Positions 1 through 7,821 of a stretch of DNA of 64,000 nucleotides are shown here, piece after piece. Source of the DNA: Pseudomonas sp. PH1b (GTDB taxonomy: Bacteria > Pseudomonadota > Gammaproteobacteria > Pseudomonadales > Pseudomonadaceae); contig NZ_AYMU01000033.1 in NCBI RefSeq assembly GCF_000633395.1, positions 1-64,000 of the forward strand. Direction: 5' to 3'. The notes under the pieces were generated by a model. That model saw only the letters and a list, made by a program, of their open reading frames with translations. It had not been told where the DNA came from and searched no databases. The position numbers and the translations under genes were made by a program. Position 1 is the stretch's first letter; each line of letters opens with the position of its first letter.

Positions 1-703
1 GTGCGGGTGCGGGTGCGGGTGATTGAACGATTTCGGGGGCTTGGGCAACAGGCGTCTGGTAGTGCTCGCGCACCGTGGCATCCGCGACCTCGACCTCTTC
101 CGCCTGCGTACGGACGTCTGGAGCAGGCAGTGCCGCTGGTACTTGCACAGCCTCCACCTGAGGAGTGGCCTCAGCGCTATCGCGGGCACCGAACAATCGT
201 TGCAGCAGGCTCGGTCGCCCCGGCTCGACCGGGTTTTCCAACTGACCCAGGGCCTTGCCCTGCAGATTGCTCAGCTCCCCCAGCAGCAGGGGAATTTCCC
301 GCGCCTGGCCTACCCGGCTGTCCAGCTGCTTGGCGAACGCCTTGAGCGGCCGACTGACCTCTCGGGGCAGGGGCAGGGACTGCAATTGGGCAACCAGGGC
401 AGTCAGGGCGCTGCTCATCTGATCGACTCGGGTTTCCCGGCGCTGCTCAGAGTCCAGCACGGCTTTTTCCAGCCGCGGCAGCAAGGCTGCCAGGCCTGCA
501 TCCATGTCATCGGTGCGGATCACCTCGCGCATTTCCTTCATGCACTGGTCGACCGCGCGATCGGTGCCCTCCGCCGCCAGGGTGCTGCGCACCAGCCCGC
601 GGCGCAGCAAGTCCAGGCGAGCAGCCCAACGGCGCTCAAGCTTGTCCTGCTGTTCGATGCTCTTGAGGTATTTCTCTTTCCAGCGCTGGGCGTCGTCGCT
701 CAT
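1..703 (-). CDS. Diguanylate cyclase (PA5487/DgcH-like), N-terminal part, cut by window edge
   Basis: The reading frame opens with MSDDAQRWKEKYLKSIEQQD and stays open for 234 codons to the window edge. The catalytic GGDEF domain would lie outside the window, so the call rests on the N-terminal sequence and the neighbourhood. What is visible is a charged, helical-looking region to about residue 165, then a Pro/Ala/Glu-rich linker that ends in a Pro-Ala repeat encoded by three GTGCGG hexamers on the + strand. The start overlaps the stop of the upstream phosphodiesterase-family gene by four bases (ATGA), so the two are translationally coupled. In P. aeruginosa the gene after dsbA and the EEP-family gene is PA5487, a diguanylate cyclase of the conserved Pseudomonas core. 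The GGDEF assignment is therefore inference. Confidence 0.7.
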   Translation of the reverse strand, partial: MSDDAQRWKEKYLKSIEQQDKLERRWAARLDLLRRGLVRSTLAAEGTDRAVDQCMKEMREVIRTDDMDAGLAALLPRLEKAVLDSEQRRETRVDQMSSALTALVAQLQSLPLPREVSRPLKAFAKQLDSRVGQAREIPLLLGELSNLQGKALGQLENPVEPGRPSLLQRLFGARDSAEATPQVEAVQVPAALPAPDVRTQAEEVEVADATVREHYQTPVAQAPEIVQSPAPAPA

Positions 704-1578
704 TCATCGGTTCCGCGAGGGGCAGGACTCAACGCGGGCAATGCATCAGCCGTGAGCGAACCCGGCAGACGAATCTCTACCGCGACCGGCAGGTGATCGG
801 ATATGGGTTGGGCCAGGACTTCGACTCGCTCCAGGGTCAGGCTGGGGCTGAGCAGGATGTGGTCCAGGCAGCGTTGCGGCCGCCAACTGGGGAAGGTCGC
901 CTGCAGTTGCGGCGCCAGCAGGCTGAGATCGCGCAAGGGGGAATGCTCCAGCAGATCGCTGGCGTGGGTGTTCATGTCACCCATCAGCACCTGATGCTTG
1001 TAGCCGCCGATCAACTCGCGGATATACGCCAGTTGCCGGGTGCGAACCCGGGCGCCGAGCGCCAGGTGCATCATCACGACCACCAGCGCGTCAGGGCCTT
1101 CGCCGAAACGCACCAGGATCGCACCACGCCCCTTGGGACCAGGCAGCGGGTGGTCTTCGATGGCCCAGGGCCGCAAGCGACTGAGCACGCCGTTGCTGTG
1201 CTGAGCCAGGCGCCCGAGATTGCGATTGAGCTGTTGATACCAGTAGGGGAACGCACCCAGCTGGGCCAGGTGCTCCACTTGATTGACGTAGCCTGAACGC
1301 AGGCTCCCGCCATCGGCTTCCTGCAGGGCCACCAGGTCAAAATCCCCCAACAGGCTGCCAATCTTCTGCAGATTGCCCGCCCGCCCGTTATGGGGCAGCA
1401 AGTGCTGCCAGCCACGGGTCAGGTAGTGACGATAGCGTTCGGTACTGATCCCGACCTGGATATTGAAACTGAGCAAGCGCAGGCGGCTGTCCGCCGGCAG
1501 GCCGCTAGACGCTAAATGATGTTCGTTGACCTGCGGATCATGCAGGCCAACGATGCGTTCCGAGCCCCAGCGCGGCAT
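700..1578 (-). CDS. Endonuclease/exonuclease/phosphatase (EEP) family protein
   Basis: This is a 292-residue protein with the core motifs of the DNase I/EEP superfamily. After about 30 variable residues come the first strand LRLLSFNIQVG, the metal-binding Glu in LVALQEADGG, a central MMHLALGARVRTRQ segment, the catalytic VLMGDMNTH, and the C-terminal SDHLPVAVEI with the Asp-His pair. No signal peptide is obvious, so it is probably cytoplasmic. The substrate (nucleic acid, phospholipid or inositol phosphate) cannot be decided from sequence. It starts 11 bp after dsbA and its stop overlaps the next start, so dsbA, this gene and the diguanylate cyclase probably form one transcript, as in P. aeruginosa (PA5489-PA5487). 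Confidence 0.85.
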   Translation of the reverse strand: MPRWGSERIVGLHDPQVNEHHLASSGLPADSRLRLLSFNIQVGISTERYRHYLTRGWQHLLPHNGRAGNLQKIGSLLGDFDLVALQEADGGSLRSGYVNQVEHLAQLGAFPYWYQQLNRNLGRLAQHSNGVLSRLRPWAIEDHPLPGPKGRGAILVRFGEGPDALVVVMMHLALGARVRTRQLAYIRELIGGYKHQVLMGDMNTHASDLLEHSPLRDLSLLAPQLQATFPSWRPQRCLDHILLSPSLTLERVEVLAQPISDHLPVAVEIRLPGSLTADALPALSPAPRGTDE

Positions 1579-1589
1579 GGCGGCGGCGC

Positions 1590-2219
1590 TTACTTGGCTG
1601 CGCGCTCTTTGGCGATCAACTGGTCGGCCACGCTCAGCGCGCCTTCAGGACCACCGGCGGTGCCCAGGTCGAAGCGATACTTGCCGTTGACCACCATGGT
1701 CGGTACGCCGGTGATCTGATAGGCCTGGGCCTTCTTCTTGGCGTCTTCGACCTTGCCTTTGACGGCGAAGGAGTTGTAGGTGCTGAGGAACTTGTCCTTG
1801 TCGACGCCTTCGGTAGCCAAGAACTCGGCCATCTCTTCCGGAGTGGCGAGTTTCTTGCCGTTGTGGACGGCTTCGAATACGGCCTTGTGGACCTTGTGCT
1901 CTACGCCCATGGCTTCCAGGGTGATGAACAGTTGACCATGAACGTTCCAGATACCGCCGAACATTGCCGGGATACGCACGAAATTGACATCGGCTGGAAG
2001 CTTTTCAACCCAGGGATTGATGGTTGGCTCGAAGGCGTAGCAGTGCGGGCAGCCGTACCAGAACAGCTCCACCACTTCGATCTTGCCAGGCACCGCAACC
2101 GGAACGGCGCTGCTCAACTCGACATATTGTTTACCGGCCTCGACCGGTTCGGCGGCTTGAGCGGTCACGCCGAATAGGCTGGCAGTGACGAGAGCGGCGC
2201 TGAGAATCAGATTACGCAT
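1590..2219 (-). CDS. dsbA: Thiol:disulfide interchange protein DsbA
   Basis: A 209-residue periplasmic oxidase that introduces disulfide bonds into exported proteins. Residues 1-22 form a signal peptide with the cleavage motif AQA-AEP. The thioredoxin-fold active site is FWYGCPHCYAFEP with the redox pair C57/C60, and the cis-proline loop is ITGVPTMVV. The central insert is of the usual DsbA helical type and the length is normal for the family. A clear AGGAG ribosome-binding site lies just before the ATG. It is separated from the upstream cytochrome c4 gene by a strong terminator, so it should have its own promoter; a CTACACT-like -10 is visible near 2291-2297. No partner DsbB is encoded in the window. 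Confidence 0.97.
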   Translation of the reverse strand: MRNLILSAALVTASLFGVTAQAAEPVEAGKQYVELSSAVPVAVPGKIEVVELFWYGCPHCYAFEPTINPWVEKLPADVNFVRIPAMFGGIWNVHGQLFITLEAMGVEHKVHKAVFEAVHNGKKLATPEEMAEFLATEGVDKDKFLSTYNSFAVKGKVEDAKKKAQAYQITGVPTMVVNGKYRFDLGTAGGPEGALSVADQLIAKERAAK

Positions 2220-2310
2220 GCTTTACTCCTGGACAATTTTGGCGCCTCGCGCGACCTGAGTTCAGACAGATCATGGCGGGCTTGAGTTCGCTAGTGTAGC
2301 GGCAGACGCC

Positions 2311-2339
2311 ATAAAAAAGGGCGGCCTGAGCCACCCTTT
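2311..2339 (-). terminator. Rho-independent terminator after cytochrome c4 gene
   Basis: On the minus strand AAAGGGTGGC and GCCGCCCTTT form a ten-pair stem (one G-U) with a TCAG loop, followed directly by a run of T. It ends the c4 transcript before dsbA. Confidence 0.9.
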
Positions 2340-2415
2340 ATGCTTGCATCGTCAGATTAATCGATCATTAACGTGCCGTGGCTTCGCATCCTCGGCAGGC
2401 CCGATCGAACCAACC

Positions 2416-3021
2416 TCAGTGCAGGCCCTGAATATAGCTGGACACCGCTTCGATGTCCTTGTTGCTCAGCTTGCCAGCGATGCTGCGCATGACCAGGGTG
2501 TCGCCGTCGTTGGTGCGGTTGCCTTCGCGGAAGTCGGTCAGTTGCTTGGCCACGTATTGTGCGTGCTGGCCGCTCAGGTGAGGGAAGCCGGCCGCTGCGT
2601 TACCCGCGCCGTTTGGCGAGTGGCAACCGGTGCAGGCTGGCATGCCCTGATCGAGCTTGCCGCCACGGAACAATTCCTCGCCCCGGGCCACGACTTTCGG
2701 ATCTGCCGCGCCGACGCTGCCTTTCTGGCTGGCGAAGTAGGCGGCGATATCAGACATGTCCTGATCGCTCAGGTTGGTCAGCAGACCGGTCATTTCCAGC
2801 ACCTGGCGCTTGCCCGACTTGATATCGTGCAACTGCTTCTCCAGGTACTTTTCCCCCTGACCCGCCAGCTTTGGAAAGTTTGGCGCCATGCTGTTCCCAT
2901 CAGGGCCGTGGCAAGCGCCACAGACTGCGGCTTTCGCCTGACCGGCAGCAGCGTCGCCTGCGGCATGGGCGACACCTGTGATGCCCAAGGTCAACAGCAG
3001 ACTCACGAGTAATTTGTTCAT
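2416..3021 (-). CDS. cc4: Diheme cytochrome c4
   Basis: A 201-residue periplasmic electron carrier with a signal peptide ending VAHA at residue 20 and two similar class I cytochrome domains. The first heme site is CGACH (34-38) and the second CTGCH (about 130-134). Candidate axial methionines lie in the segment around GNSMAPNFP and in the VMRSIAGKL segment of the second half. Cytochrome c4 delivers electrons to terminal oxidases such as the aa3 or cbb3 enzymes; an aa3 oxidase is encoded later in this window. It follows a single-heme cytochrome gene in the same direction with a gap of 46 bp, so the two are likely co-transcribed. Confidence 0.95.
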   Translation of the reverse strand: MNKLLVSLLLTLGITGVAHAAGDAAAGQAKAAVCGACHGPDGNSMAPNFPKLAGQGEKYLEKQLHDIKSGKRQVLEMTGLLTNLSDQDMSDIAAYFASQKGSVGAADPKVVARGEELFRGGKLDQGMPACTGCHSPNGAGNAAAGFPHLSGQHAQYVAKQLTDFREGNRTNDGDTLVMRSIAGKLSNKDIEAVSSYIQGLH

Positions 3022-3067
3022 CAGCTAATCCAACTACGGCTAAGGGTTAAAGAGTTATGGACCGGGA

Positions 3068-3358
3068 TCACTCGCTCATCCAATGGATGATGACTCGGTA
3101 ATCCTCGGCACTGCAGTCCATGCACAAACCACGCGGCGGCATCGCCTTGAAACCCTGGGTCACGTGTTGCACCAGCGTCTCCATACCTTGCGCCAACCTC
3201 GGCGCCCAAGCTTCCTGGTCGCCCTTGCGGGGCGCCGTGGGTAGTTGGCCGGAATGACAAGCCCCACAAACACGGTTGTACACAGCTTCCGGATCCTGTG
3301 TAGCCTGAGCGCTGTAAAGCGGCATCAAGACACCGGCAGCTAGCAGCCATTTCGTCAT
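3068..3358 (-). CDS. Small monoheme cytochrome c (c5-type)
   Basis: A 96-residue exported cytochrome. Residues 1-19 are a signal peptide ending AQA. The mature part has one heme site, CGACHSG at 31-35, a candidate Met ligand in KAMPPRG, and two further cysteines in LCMDCS near the C-terminus, a pair often seen in c5-type cytochromes. It lies directly upstream of cytochrome c4 in the same orientation and corresponds in position to PA5491. It probably acts in periplasmic electron transfer with c4; the exact partner is not shown by the sequence. Confidence 0.9.
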   Translation of the reverse strand: MTKWLLAAGVLMPLYSAQATQDPEAVYNRVCGACHSGQLPTAPRKGDQEAWAPRLAQGMETLVQHVTQGFKAMPPRGLCMDCSAEDYRVIIHWMSE

Positions 3359-3474
3359 AAAACGACCTTTTCAGGGTTGAGAGCGTGATGCGTTCTAATG
3401 CGCATTCAAGGTTTATCGCTCTCGTGAACTTCATCCTACGCTGGGACAAAGCGCACACAAAATCTGCGGCATTA

Positions 3475-3480
3475 TATACT
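3475..3480 (+). promoter_or_regulatory. Possible -10 element for engB
   Basis: A TATACT hexamer in an AT-rich patch (ATTATATACT) lies 70 bp before the chosen engB start. No good -35 is seen at the right spacing, so this is only a candidate. Confidence 0.35.
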
Positions 3481-3549
3481 GGCGCTACTGAAACGGAAAC
3501 GACACCGCTCGCCGCGTCCACTCTCGGCATCGCCCCTATCGGAAATCCC

Positions 3550-4191
3550 ATGCAACTCAAGAACCCCATCCTCGGTCTGTGCCAACAGGCTACCTTCATG
3601 CTCAGTGCCGCCAAAGTCGATCAATGCCCTGACGACGAAGGCTTTGAAGTGGCCTTTGCCGGGCGTTCCAACGCTGGCAAGTCCAGCGCCCTGAACACCC
3701 TGACCCACGCCAGCCTGGCCCGCACCTCGAAGACCCCGGGGCGCACGCAGTTGTTGAACTTCTTCAAGCTAGACGACGATCGCCGTCTGGTCGACCTGCC
3801 GGGCTACGGTTACGCCAAAGTGCCGATCCCGCTCAAGCAGCACTGGCAGCGCCACCTGGAAGCCTACCTGGGCAGCCGCGAGAGCCTCAAAGGCCTGATC
3901 CTGATGATGGACATCCGTCATCCCATGACCGACTTCGACCTGCTGATGCTGGACTGGGCCGTGGCCAGCGGCATGCCGATGCACATTCTGCTGACCAAGG
4001 CCGACAAGCTGACCTACGGCGCGGCCAAGAACACCCTGCTCAAGGTCCAGTCGCAGATCCGCAAGGGCTGGGGCGAAGCGGTCACCATCCAACTGTTCTC
4101 CGCGCCCAAGCGCATGGGCCTGGAAGAGGCATACACCGTACTGGCGGGCTGGATGGAACTGGCTGACAAAGGCACCGAAATCGAGGCCTGA
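3550..4191 (+). CDS. engB: Ribosome biogenesis GTPase EngB (YihA/YsxC)
   Basis: A 213-residue small GTPase needed for 50S subunit assembly. The G motifs are clear: P-loop GRSNAGKSS, the TPGRTQ switch, DLPGYGYAKV (G3) and TKADKL (G4). The start chosen is the ATG giving MQLKNPILGLC, which matches the usual family N-terminus. An upstream in-frame extension of 55 codons is open but has no family resemblance and covers the promoter region. The gene is divergent from the cytochrome genes and convergent with polA; the space between it and polA holds the ErsA small RNA, as spf lies between yihA and polA in E. coli. Confidence 0.95.
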   Translation: MQLKNPILGLCQQATFMLSAAKVDQCPDDEGFEVAFAGRSNAGKSSALNTLTHASLARTSKTPGRTQLLNFFKLDDDRRLVDLPGYGYAKVPIPLKQHWQRHLEAYLGSRESLKGLILMMDIRHPMTDFDLLMLDWAVASGMPMHILLTKADKLTYGAAKNTLLKVQSQIRKGWGEAVTIQLFSAPKRMGLEEAYTVLAGWMELADKGTEIEA

Positions 4192-4237
4192 GAGACGTAG
4201 GGAAAATTGCCTGGAGGATGCTCAGGCAAGGCAAAAG

Positions 4238-4293
4238 CGCGGTGCGAAAGCGGATTTTACTGACTGTAGATGAGCATTTCGCGCCGCGTTTTT
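4238..4293 (+). terminator. Terminator after engB
   Basis: CGCGGTGCGAAA (4238-4249) can pair with TTTCGCGCCGCG (4277-4288) over 12 bp with one G-U, followed by five T on the + strand. The loop is long (27 nt). On the minus strand the same stem is followed by four T, so it may serve both directions. Confidence 0.65.
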
Positions 4294-4329
4294 AACGCAG
4301 CATGATCATTTCCCAGGCGATTTTCAGGC

Positions 4330-4374
4330 AAAAAAAACCCCGGACTTCGTATGGGGAGGGGGAAGTTCGGGGTT
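4330..4374 (-). terminator. Intrinsic terminator of ersA with C-rich loop
   Basis: A 13-bp stem with one C/A mismatch (4336-4348 with 4362-4374) is followed on the minus strand by eight T. The loop carries two C4 blocks separated by a T and is unusually pyrimidine-rich for a terminator. Confidence 0.9.
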
Positions 4375-4463
4375 CAAGTTCTAGACCGCTAGGGCGGGGT
4401 CCAGATATCTGCCAACACTTAACACAACATAGGAGCATCGAAGGGCTTCACCAGCCATTCAGT
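4330..4463 (-). ncRNA. ersA: Small RNA ErsA (Spot 42 position), about 132-134 nt
   Basis: The locus is the engB-polA gap where P. aeruginosa encodes the 132-nt sRNA ErsA. From a predicted start near 4463 to the end of the T run at 4330 the transcript is 134 nt, matching that length. A promoter of AlgU type precedes it. The 3' end is a stem AACCCCGAACTTC/GAAGTCCGGGGTT with one mismatch and a 13-nt loop CCCCTCCCCATAC, followed by eight T. ErsA is known to repress targets such as algC by pairing a C-rich segment to ribosome-binding sites, and this loop is a perfect candidate for that. The 5' end is predicted, not measured. Confidence 0.85.
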
Positions 4464-4466
4464 AAC

Positions 4467-4495
4467 TCTGAGTGGGCGTTCACCGATTTAGTTCC
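4467..4495 (-). promoter_or_regulatory. AlgU (sigma-22/sigma-E) type promoter of ersA
   Basis: On the minus strand GGAACTA, 17 nt and TCAGA match the envelope-stress sigma consensus (GAACTT, 16-17 nt, TCnnA). The predicted start about 4-6 nt downstream gives an RNA of ErsA length. ErsA in P. aeruginosa is known to depend on AlgU. Confidence 0.75.
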
Positions 4496-4607
4496 GGCGC
4501 GCTGCAAAAACTATTGGCAATAATCGATGAAATTTTCCGTGCTAATAGCCCTTCGCCAGTCACTTGCCGCGACACTATGCCGCGGCAAAAGCCGCTGAAA
4601 AGTGCCC

Positions 4608-7397
4608 TTAATGGGCCTCATCCCAGTTATTTCCCACCCCGACCTCGACCAATAGCGGTACATCCAGGGTCGCGGCACCGCTCATGTGCCCGCGAATCTC
4701 TTCGCGAACCTTGTCCACCAGGTCCTCGCGCACCTCCAGCACCAGTTCATCGTGCACCTGGAGAATGACCCGGGCATCGAGACCCGAAGACTCCAGCCAG
4801 TTGTCCACCGCCACCATGGCCTTCTTGATGATGTCTGCCGCGGTGCCCTGCATCGGCGCGTTGATCGCCGTGCGCTCGGCGCCGGCGCGCTCCTGTGGCT
4901 TGTTGGAATTGATCTCCGGCAGGTACAGCCGACGACCGAAGATGGTCTCTACATACCCCTGCTCAGCAGCCTGTGCCCGGGTCCGGTCCATGTACTCGCG
5001 AACCCCTGGATAGCGCGCGAAGTAGGTATCGATATAGGCCTTGGCCTGCTTGGTTCCGACACCGATGTCCTTGCCCAGCTTCTGCGCACCCATGCCATAG
5101 ATCAAACCGAAGTTGATCGCCTTGGCACTGCGACGCTGATCGGAAGTGACATCCTCGAGCTCGACCTTGAACACCTCGGCCGCGGTGGCCGTGTGCACAT
5201 CGAGGTTGTTGCGAAATGCATTGAGCAGCCCTTCGTCCCGAGACAGGTGGGCCATGATCCGCAACTCGATCTGCGAGTAGTCCGCCGCCAGCAGCTTGTA
5301 GCCGGCCGGCGCGATGAAGGCCTGGCGAATGCGCCGGCCTTCGGCAGTACGCACCGGGATGTTCTGCAGGTTCGGATCACTGGAGGACAGACGCCCAGTG
5401 GAAGCCACCGCCTGATGGTAGGAGGTATGGATCCGCCCGGTACGCGGGTTGATCTGCTCCGGCAGACGGTCGGTGTAAGTGCTTTTCAGCTTGCTCATGG
5501 AGCGGTACTGCATCAATACCCGAGGCAGCGGGTAGTCATCCTCCGCCAGTTTGGCCAGCACCTCTTCAGCGGTGGAGGGCTGGCCCTTGGCCGTCTTCTT
5601 CAGCACCGGCAGGCCGAGCTTGTCGTAGAGGATCGAGCCCAATTGCTTGGGCGAACCCAGGTTGAACTCCTCACCGGCGATCTCGAAAGCCTCGCGCTCC
5701 AGGGCAACCATCTTGTCCCCCAGTTCGATGCTCTGCACCCCCAGCAACTGGGCATCCACCAGCGCCCCCTGGCGCTCGATGCGGGCCAGGACCGGCACCA
5801 GTGGCATCTCGATATCGGTCAGCACGCTGGCCAGGCTCGGAATCGCGGTGAGCTTGCCGAACAGCGCCTGGTGCAGACGCAAGGTCACATCGGCATCTTC
5901 GGCGGCGTAAGGCCCGGCTTGCTCGAGGGGGATCTGGTCGAAGGTCAGTTGCTTGGCGCCCTTGCCGGCGATGTCCTGGAAGCTCACGGTGCTGTGGTCC
6001 AGGTATTTCTGCGCCAGGCTGTCCATGTCATGGCGGGTGGCAGTGGAGTTGAGCACGTAGGACTCGAGCATGGTGTCGAAGGCAACGCCACGTACCGTGA
6101 TGCCGTTGGCCTGGTCTCCACCGATGGCACAGTTGGCCAGGATGTTCATGTCGAACTTGGCGTGCTGGCCCACCTTGAGCAGCTTAGGGTCTTCCAGCAG
6201 CGGCTTCAGGGCCAGCAGCACGGTGTCGCGATCCAACTGCTCCGGTGCGCCCATGTAGGAGTGGGTCAGAGGCACATAGGCGGCTTCGCCAGCCTTGACC
6301 GAGAACGACAGCCCCACCAGTTGCGCCTGCTGGGCGTCGATGCCGGTGGTTTCCGTGTCGAAGGCGATCAGCCTGGCATGCTTGAGTTTCTCCAGCCAGG
6401 CGTCGAAACGCGCCGGGTCGAGGATGGTTTCGTATTGCAGCTCAAGTGGCTCCGGCTCGGCTTCAGGCTGCTCGACAGCCGCCTGCGGGGCCTGGGCAAC
6501 ATCAAGCTCGACACGCTTGGCGTCACGCTGCAGGTCGTCCAGCCAGCTCTTGAACTCCAGCAGGCTGTAGAGCTCCATCAACTTGTCACGATCCGGCTCG
6601 CGCAAGTGCAGATCATCCAGCCCCACATCCAGGGCCACGTCGACCTTGATGGTCGCCAATTGGTAGGAGAGGAAGGCCATCTCCTTGTGTTCCTCGAGCT
6701 TGGCCGGCAGGGTCTTGGCCCCACGGATCGGCAGGCTCGGAACGATATCCAGCTGCTCGTAGAGCTCCTTCAGGCCGCCATTGACCCCTACCAGCAGGCC
6801 GGAAGCGGTCTTGGGACCAATGCCCGGAACCCCCGGGATGTTGTCGGAAGAGTCGCCCATCAGCGCCAGGTAATCGATGATCTGCTCGGGAGCGACGCCG
6901 AATTTCTCCTTAACGCCTTCCACATCCATGCTGCTACCGGACATGGTGTTGACCAGGGTAATGTGCCCATCCACCAGCTGTGCCATGTCCTTGTCACCGG
7001 TGGAAATCACCACCGGCCGGTCCGCCGCCGCGCTGCTGCGGGCCAGGGTGCCGATCACGTCGTCAGCCTCCACCCCCTCAACGCACAGCAGCGGGAAACC
7101 CAGGGCGATCACGCTGGCGTGCAAGGGCTCGATCTGCACCCGCATGTCGTCCGGCATGCTCGGGCGGTTGGCCTTGTACTCGGCATACATGTCATCGCGG
7201 AAAGTCCCGCCCTTGGCGTCGAACACCACCGCGAACGGGCTGTCCGGGTACTGCTTGCGCAGACTCTTGAGCATGTTCAGCACGCCCTTGACCGCGCCGG
7301 TGGGCAGGCCTTTGGAGGTGGTCAGAGGTGGCAACGCGTGGAACGCGCGGTACAGATAGGAAGAACCGTCCACCAGGACGAGGGGGGCTTGGCTCAT
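4608..7397 (-). CDS. polA: DNA polymerase I
   Basis: A 929-residue enzyme for Okazaki fragment maturation and repair synthesis. All three domains are present: the 5'-nuclease domain (LVLVDGSSYLYRAFHALPPL at the start, STGDKDMAQLV, GDSSDNIPGVPGIGPKTA), the 3'-5' exonuclease with its acidic residues intact (IAFDTETTG, GQHAKFDMNIL, YAAEDADVT), and the polymerase domain (DYSQIELRIMAHL, RRSAKAINFGLIYGM, LQVHDELVLEV). Proofreading should therefore be active. The ATG giving MSQAPLV is preferred over a TTG four codons upstream because it fits the family start; an AAAAGG lies about 12 nt before it. It is divergent from the DUF2782 gene with only 74 bp between. Confidence 0.98.
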   Translation of the reverse strand: MSQAPLVLVDGSSYLYRAFHALPPLTTSKGLPTGAVKGVLNMLKSLRKQYPDSPFAVVFDAKGGTFRDDMYAEYKANRPSMPDDMRVQIEPLHASVIALGFPLLCVEGVEADDVIGTLARSSAAADRPVVISTGDKDMAQLVDGHITLVNTMSGSSMDVEGVKEKFGVAPEQIIDYLALMGDSSDNIPGVPGIGPKTASGLLVGVNGGLKELYEQLDIVPSLPIRGAKTLPAKLEEHKEMAFLSYQLATIKVDVALDVGLDDLHLREPDRDKLMELYSLLEFKSWLDDLQRDAKRVELDVAQAPQAAVEQPEAEPEPLELQYETILDPARFDAWLEKLKHARLIAFDTETTGIDAQQAQLVGLSFSVKAGEAAYVPLTHSYMGAPEQLDRDTVLLALKPLLEDPKLLKVGQHAKFDMNILANCAIGGDQANGITVRGVAFDTMLESYVLNSTATRHDMDSLAQKYLDHSTVSFQDIAGKGAKQLTFDQIPLEQAGPYAAEDADVTLRLHQALFGKLTAIPSLASVLTDIEMPLVPVLARIERQGALVDAQLLGVQSIELGDKMVALEREAFEIAGEEFNLGSPKQLGSILYDKLGLPVLKKTAKGQPSTAEEVLAKLAEDDYPLPRVLMQYRSMSKLKSTYTDRLPEQINPRTGRIHTSYHQAVASTGRLSSSDPNLQNIPVRTAEGRRIRQAFIAPAGYKLLAADYSQIELRIMAHLSRDEGLLNAFRNNLDVHTATAAEVFKVELEDVTSDQRRSAKAINFGLIYGMGAQKLGKDIGVGTKQAKAYIDTYFARYPGVREYMDRTRAQAAEQGYVETIFGRRLYLPEINSNKPQERAGAERTAINAPMQGTAADIIKKAMVAVDNWLESSGLDARVILQVHDELVLEVREDLVDKVREEIRGHMSGAATLDVPLLVEVGVGNNWDEAH

Positions 7398-7471
7398 GAG
7401 TAGGATCAACCTTTTCGGCGGGTCCGGCGCTAGAATAGCGGGACCGTTGACGACAAAGGGACAAGGTTATC

Positions 7472-7759
7472 ATGCGCACACTGAATCGCTTGCTGCTGGC
7501 CAGCTTGATTGCAATCGCTCCAATGGCCGTTATCGCCGCAGAGGATGCGCCATCAGCCGACCCGGACGTGACCATTCGCACGGAAGGCGAAAAGACCATC
7601 CAGGAATACCGGCAGAATGGTTTCCTGTATGCCATCAAGGTCACGCCAAAGGGTGGCAAGCCCTACTTCCTGGTGCGCGCCGATGGCTCCGACGGCAACT
7701 TCATCCGCTCGGATCAGCCGGATATGCTGATCCCTTCGTGGAAAATCTTTGAGTGGTAA
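7472..7759 (+). CDS. DUF2782 domain exported protein
   Basis: A 95-residue protein with a signal peptide (residues 1-22, ending VIAA) and a single small domain containing DPDVTIRTEGEKTIQEYRQNG, FLYAIKVTPKGGKPYFLVRADG and the C-terminal DMLIPSWKIFEW. This is the DUF2782 family, found in Pseudomonas next to polA and thrB (PA5494 position). Its function is not known. It is expected to be periplasmic. It lies 62 bp before thrB in the same direction and may be co-transcribed with it. Confidence 0.9.
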   Translation: MRTLNRLLLASLIAIAPMAVIAAEDAPSADPDVTIRTEGEKTIQEYRQNGFLYAIKVTPKGGKPYFLVRADGSDGNFIRSDQPDMLIPSWKIFEW

Positions 7760-7821
7760 AACACTCTCGACTTCAATTGGCGCCAGCGTGATCGCGGCGC
7801 CCGTACTGGCAGTTTTTAACC

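Noticed and set aside
3385..3549. N-terminal extension of EngB
   Set aside because: The extra 55 residues do not match the family and cover the probable promoter.
4207..4229. TTGCCTG..CAGGCAA repeat after engB as a terminator
   Set aside because: It has a short stem and no T run, and a better terminator follows at 4238-4293.
4561..4590. TTGCCGCG..CGCGGCAA inverted repeat after polA as a terminator
   Set aside because: The 8-bp stem has no T run after it and lies close to the polA stop; it may be structure only, so I did not list it as a terminator.
4686..7403. A long open frame (905 codons) on the + strand opposite polA
   Set aside because: It is antisense to a full-length DNA polymerase I, has no ribosome-binding site or family motif, and is rich in His, Gln, Leu and Arg as expected for a mirror frame of a GC-rich gene.
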